This document shows, in pieces, positions 1 to 11,646 of a stretch of 64,000 nucleotides of DNA. The notes below the pieces were generated by a model, which was not told the origin of the DNA, did no database searches, and saw only the letters and a program-made list of their open reading frames with translations. Position 1 is the first letter of the stretch. Every line of letters begins with the position of its first letter. A program made the translations under genes and the position numbers. Source of the stretch: Laccaria trichodermophora (taxonomy: Eukaryota; Basidiomycota; Agaricomycetes; Agaricales; Hydnangiaceae). The stretch covers positions 1 to 64,000 of the forward strand of contig JACTVC010000020.1 in NCBI GenBank assembly GCA_018417955.1. The letters run 5' to 3'.

Positions 1-1643
1 GTTTGATATTGACGTAAAATAGCATTACGTAGTTTTCCATTAATTGATCCAGGTAGATTGCCTGTATAGCGAAGATTTGTAATATCATCCAAAAGCTCAA
101 GCTCTCTGAATTCTTGCCGCAGATATCCAGATGCGCCACTGTTATCTTTGATGGATCAAAACCTTGTACAATTACAGTACCCTTACATGTAGCACTTCTT
201 GAAAGAGCAGTATAGTAAGATAAGTGAGTTCGACAGCTATTCAAGTCTACAACATTAAATGGTCGAGTCTTTCCTTGTGATGCATAGTCTGTCATTGCAA
301 AATTGGGTAACACAGAAACCTGAGAACGTGATATAGATATGGTAAGATCACTTGGACAGAGACACTCAATAGATGTACTATTCTTTATTAGTGGGACAAC
401 ATTTTCAGGTAGCCCCTCAATCTTTATGGTTTTGGCAGGGTGATCAAGTTTTACAAATAAAGTTTCAAAATCCGTTGACCACTTGGCCCCACCTTTGCAT
501 CCCATCCAACAACATAACCCTCTTGCCCCTTTGTTATACACAATTCAGTTGCATCATTGTTCCGTATCATTATAGGCATTCCAATACATAGTGAAAGTTT
601 TCCAGGAATATGTTCAGATGCAGAATGACGTAAGTTCCAAAGTACATTTTGCAAACCTGGACTTATAGTTTTCTGAATGGCAGTTTTTTTAGGTCTTCCA
701 CGAGGCTTTTTTCCAGTAACTGGATCACTCTCAACCCCTAGTGTATCTACAGAATAAAAGTCAGTTAGAGTTTGGCCAGTATCAGCTGCAAAACGTGCAG
801 AACCTAGTTCATTAATTCGATCTTTCTGTGAATTTAAAGCAGTAATAATAGAGACATTTCTAAAACATTTGTCAGCAGCTTTGGTTGGTCAGGCCGTCTT
901 CCTGCAACACGACTTCTCAGAAATGTAATGTCATCAGCAGTACATGCTGCATATCTCATATTTTCCAAAGCAGTCCTCAACTTGGCATCTTCCACTGATT
1001 GTGTATTTTGTCTCATATTTTTTCTTAGAATAACAACAGTAGTAATTTGGTGCCAAAGTGCTCTGCCTATAGCAGATTGCTGTCCTCTCTCTGACATGGA
1101 GGCATCTACTGATGTACCAACATATCCATCATAAAGAGCCTGTCCTTGAACTGGTTTAAGCTGTGCAAAGTCACCTGCAAAGATCATATTGAGTCCACCA
1201 AAAGGTGCATCCATACTATTCCTTGCCTTAGCCAGTTGGGCACTTATCTTATACAATTCATAGCATGATATCATAGAAACTTCATCAATAAATATATAGT
1301 CTACACCATCTAGTCGTGACCTAACCTGTGCCATAGTTGAATGCTCATTGCTATTTTGTCTTGATTTACTTTGCACACCTAGTGCTGAATGATATGTTGA
1401 ACCATTTAATAGAGCAGCAGCAGATCCAGTTGGTGCCAATATCATGATTCTGTGTGATTCATTACGTCTGTCAAAAAATGCTATTAATGCCTTAATAACC
1501 TGTGATTTTCCTGTTCCACCCATTCCTCCTAAATACATTTTAAGTTGTTCACTTTTTGTCATTGTAGCATGATTTGCCACTATGCGAAAAGCTCTTTCCT
1601 GTTCATCATTAAGACTGAATTCATGAACAATTGTATTGATCAA
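1..1643 (-). pseudogene. Helitron RepHel, helicase half (Pif1-like), frameshifted
   Basis: This is the C-terminal, superfamily 1 DNA helicase half of a Helitron protein, which would unwind DNA during rolling-circle transposition. The clean part (834-1643) shows Walker A GGMGGTGKS and Walker B YIFIDEVSMIS. Beyond it the same protein continues in other frames: a segment with LCIGMPIMIRNNDATELCITKG (451-654), then TALSRSATCKGTVIVQGFDPSKIT, then SGYLRQEFRELELLDDIT close to the window edge. The frame changes near 862, near 458 and near 140, two of these next to T runs. It also changes between this ORF and the Rep ORF upstream (about 1735), so both ORFs were one gene. It is either a decayed copy or an assembly with uncorrected indels. 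The protein end and Helitron 3' terminus lie left of position 1. Confidence 0.9.
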
Positions 1644-1705
1644 TTGATGCTCATGTTCTTTCTCTGCTTTGAAATTTTTATTTAAATAACTTATATCATC
1701 TACAA

Positions 1706-4700
1706 CTACCTCATCATTTGATGTACTATTTTTATCTTTATTGCTTTGGCTTCAGGTAAATTTTTAGAACGAGTAGCAATAAAAAGTTTTTTCAGTGATT
1801 GTACAAGTACATTCCACTGGGAGCCAGACCGTTTCTCTCCTGGTTTGAAAGATGTGTCTACTGGGTCAATATTTCCAATGCAAGAATCTAGCCACCCAGC
1901 ATTTTTTACTACATTTTCAATTCTGTTCATTTCATGAAGTTTCTGGTTATTAATGCTATTAGGATTACCTAACATATACATATCTTCATCAATATCTATG
2001 GGAATATCCTCATTGATGAGAGAACAGTTGGTATCAACTTCACCACCAATATCTTCCCATGACCCAAATATATTTTCTCTTGCATCTTTCTTTTTCATCT
2101 CAGCAGAATAATCATCTCGAGCATCGTTGCACTCATATTTTATATTGAAGTTCTTCATAAGTTCTAATTGTCGTGCTGAAAATGAATATCCAACAAATGC
2201 TTCATCCCATGACTCATTTTCCAATTTAAGATACTTTCCACATCGCCAAGGTTTGAAAAGTGCAAGCATTGTAGAGCAATAATACTCTCGATCTCCTTGG
2301 TCACATCTTGGTAATCCACCTCCAACAAAATTTGGAACAAGAGCATTTTCTTCATCAACAACTGTAACCTTATGAGTACAATACTGAGGATGCTCTGGAA
2401 GAAATTCATGGCTTTCATGTTCATCATACATAATTTGGTAATCATTTAGTTCATCCTCAGAGTCTAGATCTTGATGCCCAACTTCATCTTCTATGTCATC
2501 ATCTATACTGTCTCCTCCACCAAGAAAATTAATTTCATCTTCTCCTTCTGTGTCTGTGTCATCATCTTCTGCATTAGATTCTAGTTCATCCTTATCATAA
2601 TGAACATCAAACTCTTGCTGTTCTTCTTTTGAACGCTTCTCTTTTTTGGCTTTACGTATCCAGTCATATAGAGACATGTGCTCATAAGCAGTTGGGCGGT
2701 AGATATAATCATATACACTTGATATTCCAATGTATGTGCCATCATACTTCTGCAAAACTACTTTGTCTGGTGCATCTTTATATTCAGTGTTAAATGACTC
2801 TGTTGTATTATTTTCTGTATCTATCCATGCACTTCGTGCCTCTCTTACATAATTTTTCCAATAGAAAAGAATGAATTTGTGGCTGGTATAATGGTCAGGA
2901 TTTCCAAGCAGATAAAGAGAAGCCATGGGGCTTCCAATTTCCATCTTTGCAGTCAATGTGTTTACCATTTTTGTCATCAAGCGCCGAGCTGTGTTTTGCC
3001 TATCTGTACTACCTCCGATCATCTCAGAATTTCTATTGAATACTTGTCGGACAGCATCAAATGTGGTATATGAACTTAATCCTGATTTTGTAACATAATC
3101 AGTGATATACCCTACAACAGCTTTGATCGCTGTACCTGACATCAAGCTAGTAACATCTGTATTGCATCTAATCATGTATGTAAGTTCTGGTGTAAAAGTA
3201 TTTAACCACATTTCACCTTTCTTCATTTTTAAAGCACCACTAAGTGGATCCACCATTGTCTCTTCAACAATTTCTCGAGGAAAACGAGCTTTGCACTGAC
3301 CACGTGAATTGAGGCACCCCTTACGTTTAAGTTTAGTAGGGTCCTCCCCATCTATTTCAGGTCTACGGCATCCATGATGATTAGATCGAGACAGAATATC
3401 ATCTGTTGTTGCTCTATATTTACCATCCCATATTTTTTGGTTAATGCATCGTGTGCACTGGTTGCATCCATTTTTTTTACAAGGTGGAGGTGGAGGTTCA
3501 GGCATTGTATGTGTTGGATCTTGATAATCTGGATTATTTTTCTGAGCTTCTTGGCATCTTTCACGAATCTCTTCATAAGTTCCTTCATATAGTTCACCTT
3601 TATGCACAGATTCCAAATATTCAACCATATGTTTTTGAAAGTCAGAGGCTGGATCCATAATTCTATCTCTTACTTCTTGGGGTGATAAAGCCCCTTTGAT
3701 CCATAGAAGCATATGCAGATGTAATGTCAATCTTCCTTGCTGCTCTACAGTGGCATAATATGCATCTGTTTCACCATATATTCCAGGATGATTAGTTCCA
3801 ACACCAAGTACATGCTGAATAAAATTTTCACAGATAAAGTGAAAAAACCTTGCTGCAGCAACAGGATTTTTAGCAATCAACAATGAAGATTCTTTGGAAA
3901 AGGTCAATTCAGGTTTAAATTCAGTGTCAGTGTCAGCAAAATACAGACAGATGGGATGTTTGTTGTCTGTTGGTGATAGAGTAATAAACCATGAAGGTGC
4001 ACCAATATAAGATATTAGAGACCAAACCTCATTTCTCATATATTTCTTTGATGTAATGGATCCCTGCACATGACCTCCCACTGAATCTAAATCGGTAAGT
4101 AGCTGGAAGCATTCTTTTTCCTGCTCTGTTTCAGGCTTCACACGCTCCCCCAATGCAAGTCGTTTATTGATACCAGATAAAACATCCATATCAAGATTTA
4201 ACAGGCGATCTGTGACCAAGGAAAATGAGGACTTTTTGGTTGTAAGATATCCACCTGTTGTACTTTGTTGTATTTGTTCATGGTTAAACCCTATCAATGG
4301 AAAATGTGGGTCCATCTGGAAGCGTTTATCATAATACATTAATAGAAGACGCTTGTGTGCCATGGAAGAAATATTTTTAGGAATCATATTGTTACATATG
4401 CCACCAAAACCATATGGAAATAACCATGGTAACATTGAGGGAAATAGTTGAGGATTATTATAAACTGAGTTAGGCTCATCAGAGTGGCCAACAAACATAA
4501 TTTTTTTATTGGATGTAAGATGCTCCAACGCCTGTGCTTTAATAGCCTCCAATGGCATGGTGGAATATTCCTCTCCTGTCAACCCTTGGACAACAAATGT
4601 GCATGGACCTTCTGTGGTTCCAATTTCCTCACCATCATCATGTAAACTTGTAGCCTCCCTGTCCTTGTTAACAATAGATTGACGATAGTCAATCACAACT

Positions 4701-4858
4701 GGTGCATCACATAAAGGGTACTGACTTAGATTTTCCTTGGAAATTCCAATATCATAGTAATCTTCATGATTCAATCTCAACCATTCCAATGCTTTTGCAA
4801 CATGCAATCTTCGTACAAGCAAAGGTGTACGTTGAACATCTTTTTTGTGGGTTGGCAT
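1706..4858 (-). pseudogene. Helitron Rep domain (HUH/two-tyrosine nuclease)
   Basis: This is the rolling-circle replication initiator of a Helitron, which nicks and joins single strands. In the 1050-residue ORF, residues about 380-382 (HLH in GRLTLHLHMLLW) form the HUH metal-binding motif, and Y584/Y588 in GYITDYVTK are the two-tyrosine motif. Between them a Cys/His cluster at about 460-520 (CKKNGCNQCTRC, HHGC, KGCLN, GQCKARFP) looks zinc-binding. An acidic stretch follows at about 760-810. The ORF overlaps the N-terminal ORF at its start and breaks just before the helicase ORF; homology runs through both breaks, so the stated ends are frameshift ends and not real gene ends. Key residues look intact. 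Confidence 0.92.
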
Positions 4859-6990
4859 GGACCTGTAAACATTACTGCTAAGACTTCATCAAGATCTTCA
4901 ATAGGTGGAGGGAGTGTATCATAGATTTTAGCAACAGGATTATGAAATGTGATTGCATTTGCATGCATTTTATATCTTCCTGAAGCAACTTTTATAATAC
5001 ATCTATTATGTCGGACTCTGGAAATTAAAAGCTGCTCAACATAAGTTAGAGATGCAAGTTCTTCAGGTATTTTTCCAAGCCAAAATCCATTGCAAAGAGC
5101 TTTAGGAGGTGTTAATCCTTTTTTAAGAAATTTTAAGCAGTCCTTGCATATATGTTTGCAATCCGGATCAATAATTGGGCCTTCAATTTCCTTGATTTCT
5201 TCATAGATAGATTTTCGCTCAAGTCGAGTCACTCCTCCCCTTATCAGTGGTTCAAAACTACATGTAACTTCACTGCGATCTATCATATCCACAACTCTTG
5301 TGAGCTGGCCACATGCTGCACACCCAGCTTCAATTAAGTTTGAAGGATGAGTGCCTCTACAAAACCCAGTTATAATTTTGTGAATTAATTTTTCAGAGGG
5401 TGGCTTTGGAGGAAAGATTACATTTTTTGACTTTATATATGAGTTTTTGTTTTCAATAGAACGGTTATTTTTGAAGGTTGACTTGGTTTTACACTTGGAC
5501 AACCCAACTTTGTTGACTTTTTTACGATCACATTTACTCAATCCCTTATACCATCTTGCTTTACGTTCTGTAGTTGTAAGGGCAGGATTTTCAGGAGAAA
5601 ATAGGGTATAATAATGGGCACAACGTGAGGTGCACATATGTTGAGATAACAGTTCCATCACTTCAGTGACTGGAGCTCTAGCAAATACTGATACATGGTG
5701 CTTTTTTGCAATTGCTTTTGCCTGTCCAATAGTAATAGAATCTTTCAAAATCTCTAAGGGAGCATGACAAATCAATAGCTCTGGGTTTTTACGCAACTCA
5801 GCTCTTGCAGCCTGTAAGACAAATTGATCAACAAATTTATATTTGACTGACCCCTCCAATTTCATACTGGATGATGGTGTGTCAGATGTAATATATGGTT
5901 TGAGGCTCTCAAATGTTGTAAGTTTTTTTCCACCGGCAGTTTGTTGAGGTAGTATAGTAATCATAGGTTCATGGCAATAACAGCCATACCAATGGGTTAT
6001 TGAATGGAGGTAACTAGAGTTAGCTTCTAGTGAACTAAGCACTCTATTAGACAATGGGAGTTCATAAGTATACCAAATTGATATAGATGACCAGGATTCA
6101 TAACCCACAGACCTGAAGACATCTACCGATTGAACTGATCTATGAAATAACATGAATTGAAGGCTAAAAGAGAATATGAAGAAATAAGATAGAAGCTTAT
6201 AAGAGCCTTGTAATCTCAATAATTTTTTAATCAAGTTACGGTATTCATGTTTCAGCATGCAATGCTGTTGAAATCGACACCATAAGGCCACACACAACTG
6301 AGAAGGTGCATCGTTTGAACACAGATAGGCAAGTATACAGGTGTGTAAGATATATGGTATTGAGAGATGCACATATTCAAGCAGAGCATTCAGTATCATC
6401 CAACATATAGAGGGAAATGATGGTAAGGCGTTGGATAGATTTGTGATTCTAATCTTCGTGATATTGGTAAATTGAACTTGTATCTCATTCCATCCTTGCG
6501 ATCGAAGGTATGTGTAAAGCGTATGTGCTCTATTCAATCCCTGCAAAATGTATCTGTACTTTCTGTGTGTCTCATTCAATCCTTGCAATTGAATGTACGT
6601 GTACTTTATCTGTGCCTCATTCAATCCTTGCAATTGAATGTATGTGTCATTGACATGTGCCGTATCATGACTACGATTATGGTAGTCTGGTGCCAATAGG
6701 CCATGCCTCTCAACCAAGGTAGCTGGTCGAGTATCAAGTGCCAAAAGGCCGTGCCTCTCAACCAACGCAGCTGGTTGAGCAAAAAATGCCAAAAGGCTCG
6801 GATTGTTTCCAATCTCTATATATGGTTTGAAGTGATGACCGGAGTCATCAAGCAAATGATGTGCGTTGAAAATCAGGGATATGACGATGAGGATAAGAAG
6901 CATAATGAAGAAAGCAATGGCTCGTGTAATACGCATGATGGTAAGATCAAGAAAGAAGAATGGAAAACTTACGCAATTGAACTTGAACAT
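4777..6990 (-). pseudogene. Helitron N-terminal region, with an unusual repeat-bearing extension
   Basis: The C-terminal 370 or so residues resemble the DUF6570-like module upstream of Rep in fungal Helitrons: Cys pairs (CAACGQ, CKHICKDC), then WLGKIPEELASLTYVEQLLISR and a YTGPCQPT-like region read here as MFTGPCQPT. The frame shifts to the Rep ORF within 4777-4858. The upstream third is odd for a Helitron. It has a hydrophobic N-terminal segment (AFFIMLLILIVISLIF), two copies of a 20-residue repeat (LVERHGLLA) and four copies of a 15-residue repeat (YIQLQGLNE), followed by a second hydrophobic stretch. The frame stays open for 737 residues. The start is uncertain; the real Helitron reading frame may begin nearer 5950. 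The extension could be captured sequence or a chance open frame. Confidence 0.75.
6481..6790 (-). repeat. in-frame 45-bp and ~60-bp tandem repeats
   Basis: The motif ctcattcaatccttgcaatt recurs with 45-bp spacing (for example 6571 and 6616), with two weaker units at higher degeneracy towards 6481. Next to it, two units of about 60 bp each contain ctctcaacca and tgccaaaaggc. Both unit lengths are multiples of three, so the minus-strand frame is kept through all copies. Confidence 0.75.
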
Positions 6991-7099
6991 TCACGTGACT
7001 GTACAAACAAGTGCTTATATTCATAACAACGCGTGACCTATATGTACACAAATTCAGATGTCTTCTCACTCTCTTTGATTTTCGCTCGCGTGTATACTA

Positions 7100-9668
7100 T
7101 TATGCATGATCAAAAAAGGCCGTAGCTCGCTGTTCCCTCATAGATTTGAGTTCCCGTGTTTCCTTATGTCCTTTGAGCTTATTCCTCCAATCTGATACTG
7201 TAAGAGGTTGAGCTGCACCCAAACGAATATCTTGCAAGCGTTTAACGTATGTTGATTCCAACATCTCATTCCAGTGACCATAACTTTCACATGCATTGTT
7301 GTTGTCAAAGATGTTGTAAGGTGGCCACCATGATTTGTTGGAATATACTTTGGCAACTCCTTGATTTCACAGAATATTCAGAAAGTGAAGAGTTTTTAAT
7401 AAGAAACATACCTGTTGAGCACACATACATTCCACAGATCCAGTCCATTTCATTATGAGTCAGCTTATCATCGAGAAGCGGCGGATATCCTTTACTATTG
7501 TCGACAACAAGAAGGCTTCCTCCTCCAACAGGTCCTTCCAACAACTCATCTATGCTCACGCTTCCAATTGTCAATCGCCACAAAAAACCACCACGAAGGA
7601 TAGCTGCCCGTACGCGGGGACGTCGAAGAATTCGTGATCGACATTGCAGATATGCCTCATAATCCAACTTGGTAAAGCGGTATCCGGCAGGACGCTGTGG
7701 AAGATATAACTCAACATCGGGGTACAATATTGAGCGTGGCATAAGCGGCTCAGTCAGCAAAGTGCGGAATGGAATCCCACGTAATGCCAAGAAACGTGCA
7801 ATATCTACATCCAGAAATTGAGCATCAAGACGGCAAACCAGCAACGCATCAGAGGCTGTTGTTACAGCTAGCCTCCAGCGAACTGTGACTTTATTGAATA
7901 AAAATACGTAGAGCCATTTCGCCGGTACATCAGCATCAGAATTTCTGTACAAGGCAATAGAATCCAGGCGTTCACGAAAAGAAGAAGATCTTGGAAGTTC
8001 AAGATCGGAGATGATTTGCTGCCCTTCGAGAATTTGACGTGTAAATTCAACAAAAAAACGGCCCCGTGCAGTTGGCCAGAAATGAGAAACAACAGATTCA
8101 AGTTTTTTCTCTTCACAAACTCCAATCCACCGCAGCCAGAATTTCTTCTCTTTGTCTGAAACCTCCTTATGATTGACTTGGTTAAGATCTGGCAGAACCA
8201 TGCCATAGTGAAGGGTCAAGATCTCCTGTACTTCTGAAATTAAGCCGGCGATTGTTGACTGGGGGCCATCTTGAAAGATATCTGGGGGTACATCTGTTTG
8301 CTCATACAGATCATCAGGTAGAGGGGTTGGGCATCGTTGTTCACGAGGGATGAAATCAATATCATATTCAGAAGCTTGTTGATCTGCAGAGGGGGCCATA
8401 TCCATGTGCTCATCTTCCATTTCATCTGGAGATGGAGTACGGAACCTTCCAAATTCAAAACAACAATCCCATTCGTTCCAATAGGAATCATATCGTTTCT
8501 GTTCAGGGCCATATTCCTCCAAAGTCTCGATACGTTCACTAGCAAGGACTTCTTCTCGACCAGGGAGTTCAGGGTCACGGTCCCATACAAAAACCTTTGC
8601 AGATTTTATGGGTGGATTTCGTTCTCGATTCAAGCGTCTTTCACGCTCCAATGCTGTCTCCAGACTTAAAAGACGGGGACGATTTTCCTCACGTCTTTCA
8701 AAGAATTCTCTCCATGTGATTGTTTTGACTGTGGTTGTTGCTGGAGAGCTGAGAGGATTTGCAGATGACTCTGGTATTCCACCACTTTGTGGGGGACCAA
8801 ATTGAGCAAATATTGGGTCATGCTTTGCCCACTCTATTTCATCCACGTCCCATTGATACCAGATCGGAATGTTGTGAGCGATTAGCCAGCGAACAGAAGG
8901 TTGGTGAGTCTTTTCGATGTCATCTTTGGTAAGATAGATAAACGCTCCAACGCGCTGAACTTCGTGTGAGAACGTGCCAAGGTCAGATGCCCGAATTAAA
9001 TCAGCAATGGCAGGATGGAATTGTAAATGATTCTCAAGAAGAGAAGGCCATTCATAGCCCTTTTGCGATAAGCTATCTGCTCCTGCTATTAAGAATGATA
9101 ATAGGCCAATCCACAGCACAAATATATCACGAGAAGCTCGGGCTTCCCGATGTGCTACTGATCGATAAGCATGTTGCCTCTGATACCCTCTGGCTGCAGG
9201 ATAGGCAGGACCGATAGAAGGTATTTCGTACATGCCCCCCAATATCACGATGACACTGCGAATTATGTATTCAAGCTTTGTCCAGCTATTTATCAAGTCT
9301 TCAGGCATTGAATACTTTCCCTCGATTTCCTCAATACGTATGTCTGCCAGTCGCCCCAGTAGACCACCACCAAAGAAAGGCCTTTTAGGTGTAAAGGACA
9401 GCCAACCAAAATTTGCTGTCCACCACTGAGGATCATTGACCAAGGAGGACAGATCATTGTGGTAATTGATGACGAGGCTGTTCGACTCGCGATCAGGACT
9501 GGGACGTGGAGCACTAACAGTATCTGAACAGTTTGGTGAATAGAACATTATACCATTGACAGACTGCAAGCGCCCTCGCGAATGATCAATCGGGCTATAG
9601 TAACAGTGATCAATTGAAAGGCCATTAGTGTTGAGCATAGGATAGAACATACGTGCGTTCATCTTCAA
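7100..9668 (-). CDS. Hypothetical basidiomycete protein, two exons, about 838 residues
   Basis: The main exon encodes 752 residues from ATG at 9668. The frame then appears to run into intron sequence; splicing out 7360-7411 (GTATGT...AAG, 52 nt) joins it to a second exon ending with TAA at 7100-7102. The second exon reads SNKSWWPPYNIFDNNN and WRNKLKGHKETRELKS, which I recall as the C-terminal end of a protein family common in agarics, so the splice is well supported. Other landmarks are MLNTNGLSIDHCYYSP near the N-terminus, IRSVIVILGGMYEIPS, SVRWLIAHNIPIWYQWDVDE, an acidic and proline-rich middle, and FRERLDSIALYRNSDADVP. No catalytic motif or membrane protein pattern is clear. It looks intact. 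Function is unknown; it is next to the Helitron 5' side, so capture or chance are both possible. Confidence 0.8.
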
Positions 9669-10407
9669 CTAAAATGCTACTCCAGGTATGATAATACTGT
9701 TGGAATACACCGCGGCGGCCCGATGGACGTGCAGTCGGAAAACGGGAACGTTCGCTAATATCCGTGAGTCCAAGTCTTCTTATCAATCAAAATCCTGACA
9801 TACTAGGTGAAGCGATCCATTATCTGATCGATTGAAGATGAACTGAGGCCTGACACGTTTAGGCGACGGAAAGACGGATATAACGGTGGCAGGAACTATG
9901 CACAAATTGAGCGACACGTTTGGACTGGCCAAGACGATGCGCCTTGTGTGTACAGTTCGAATGAGACACCTGATTGATTGAGCAAAGATATGATCCACCA
10001 GACGACACAACAAGCACGTTTGGACTGGCCAAGACGATAGAAGTTGTGTGAAATGTGAAAACGTTCGTACGTTTGACTGTGCGAGTATACAATGCTGCAA
10101 GCACGTTTAGGCTGGATAGTAGTCAAGTGGAAAGATAAGAACTTTCGTTGCATGACCCTCTAAAGACAATAATGACAAACACTATACTACGCGTCTCGCT
10201 ACTTTAGTCATATAAATTGATTTCAGCCATGTTATTAGAGCAATGCTCAAAAATCCTGTATATTTTTCATCAGACACAGTCGCTAGTACACCGTCGTAAC
10301 CATCTATCTTGTAAAATGGCAGGAACGGCCAGTAGGAGGTGGATGTGGGTAATATATTTTGAACAACGACGTCTATCTCGTCCGCGAGGCTGGGTGAGCT
10401 TGAGGGA
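9669..10407. other. Intergenic region with two bulged hairpins
   Basis: No coding support: short ORFs here overlap in several frames and have no family features. Two copies of the hairpin motif called family E in this annotation lie at 9917-9936 and 10017-10036, 100 bp apart. The first 100 bp upstream of 9668 may contain the promoter of the minus-strand gene. Confidence 0.6.
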
Positions 10408-10898
10408 CACTAAACGAGTTCAATAGAACTTGTTTAGTTTGTTGGAAGGTAGATAAGGAAGGTGGGCTAACCTTTATAATCGCAAGAACGGTTAGCAGGA
10501 AGAGGGTGTGTGTGCAATATTGTTGAAAAATTGTGACTCCCGCAACCAAGAAAGTCGTCGAGACACCAAATGAGTTCAAACGAACTCGTTTGGTAGCCAG
10601 GAAGGTAGATTGACGCATAGGAATGAAACAGAAAGTGGGGTGGGAGTATGGTTAAAATGCGACTGGGCGGCATAGACGTTGTGCAGAACACGTGGGCTAG
10701 AAGAGCTATATATGCAGCAAACGAAGTAGTTAAGACTTGTTTAAAGAAAGGAAGGAAGGTGGACGAACCTTCGAAAACGCGGAAACAGTTAGCAGGAGGG
10801 GGCGGGCAAGAAGGTTGGTTTCACGACTATCTGCGCTTCCACGCATCTAAGAAAGTTGAGGAGACACTAAACGAGTTCAAACGAACCTGTTTAGTGTC
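10408..10898. repeat. Three degenerate palindromes with compensating changes
   Basis: Imperfect inverted repeats lie at about 10408-10439, 10564-10595 and 10863-10898. The left arms are CACTAAACGAGTTC, CACCAAATGAGTTC and CACTAAACGAGTTC, and the right arms GAACTTGTTTAGT, GAACTCGTTTGGT and GAACCTGTTTAGTG. Loops are AATA or AAAC. They match the perfect palindromes at 11793-13203 in opposite orientation (loop GTTT there). Compared with those, one stem pair changes from G-C to T-A or C-G. The linking sequences share the run ttagcagga and gaaggtag. Confidence 0.75.
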
Positions 10899-11044
10899 TA
10901 AGAAATCAGATGAACCGGCGGGCTTCAAAGAGAAAGGCGGTTAGGAGGATGGTTGAGAAGTGAGTGGGCGCTGTCAACATACCTGGCATCACCATGACGA
11001 AAGGTAAGCCTGCAAGAGGTGTGGCAGGACCGTTGTGCTCGAAG

Positions 11045-11214
11045 CGTTTGGACTGGCCAAGACGACAGCGAGCGCGCAGATACGTCGTCTTGATCTGCAA
11101 GACGAATGTCATAGATACAATGCACTCAGACGTTTGGACTGGCCAAGACGTCAAAGAGCGTGCAACAAAGAGGGTGATATTGTCGCACTCGAAGCGTTTG
11201 GACTGGCCAAGACG
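11045..11214 (+). repeat. Family E hairpin cluster, three copies
   Basis: Copies at 11045-11064, 11131-11150 and 11195-11214, each reading CGTTTGGACTGGCCAAGACG on this strand. Read on the other strand each folds as CGT, bulged C, TTGG, loop CCAGT, CCAA, ACG. The flanks gaagcg and gcgcgcag are also shared. Short ORFs crossing them repeat EAFGLAKT or similar in different frames and are not genes. Confidence 0.85.
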
Positions 11215-11298
11215 TCAACGAGCGCGCAGAAGAGAGGAGGGAGACGTGGGAAGTTCAAGTTAAACTTCGCACAGCCTTGGCGAGAAGAGCAAGATTCT

Positions 11299-11351
11299 AT
11301 GACGCACGAACGTTTCCCGATCGTTTGATGGGGGGAAGTTTCGTGCGTCAT
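11299..11351 (-). repeat. 53-bp foldback element, copy 1
   Basis: Arms ATGACGCACGAA and TTCGTGCGTCAT are perfectly complementary; an inner TTCCC/GGGAA pair extends the stem around a loop that contains GATC and CATCAAACGATC. This copy is inverted relative to the one at 13595. It lies between two family E hairpin clusters. Confidence 0.9.
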
Positions 11352-11427
11352 CGATTCATCGTAGCCATCAATCTTGCCAAGGCTGTGCAAGTTGAACTTC
11401 TGACCTTCTCTTCCATGCGCTCGTCGT

Positions 11428-11646
11428 CGTCTTGGCCAGCCCAAACGCTTCGAGAGCAAATTATCTAATCCATTCATCTCGCCGATAACTCCTGATGTCT
11501 CCCTTCTCTTCTGTGCGCTCGTCGTCGTCTTGGCCAGTCCAAACGCTTCGAGCGCCACGTATCTAATTCATTCGTCTCGCAGAGCAAGACGCCGGCGTAA
11601 CTACGCCATCTTTGGGTTCTTGTTGTCGTCTTGGCCAGTCCAAACG
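11428..11646 (-). repeat. Family E hairpin cluster, three copies
   Basis: Copies at 11428-11447 (loop CCAGC), 11526-11545 and 11627-11646, spaced about 100 bp, in the opposite orientation to the cluster at 11045. The last two recur at 12145-12164 and 12246-12265 because of the 619-bp duplication. Confidence 0.85.
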
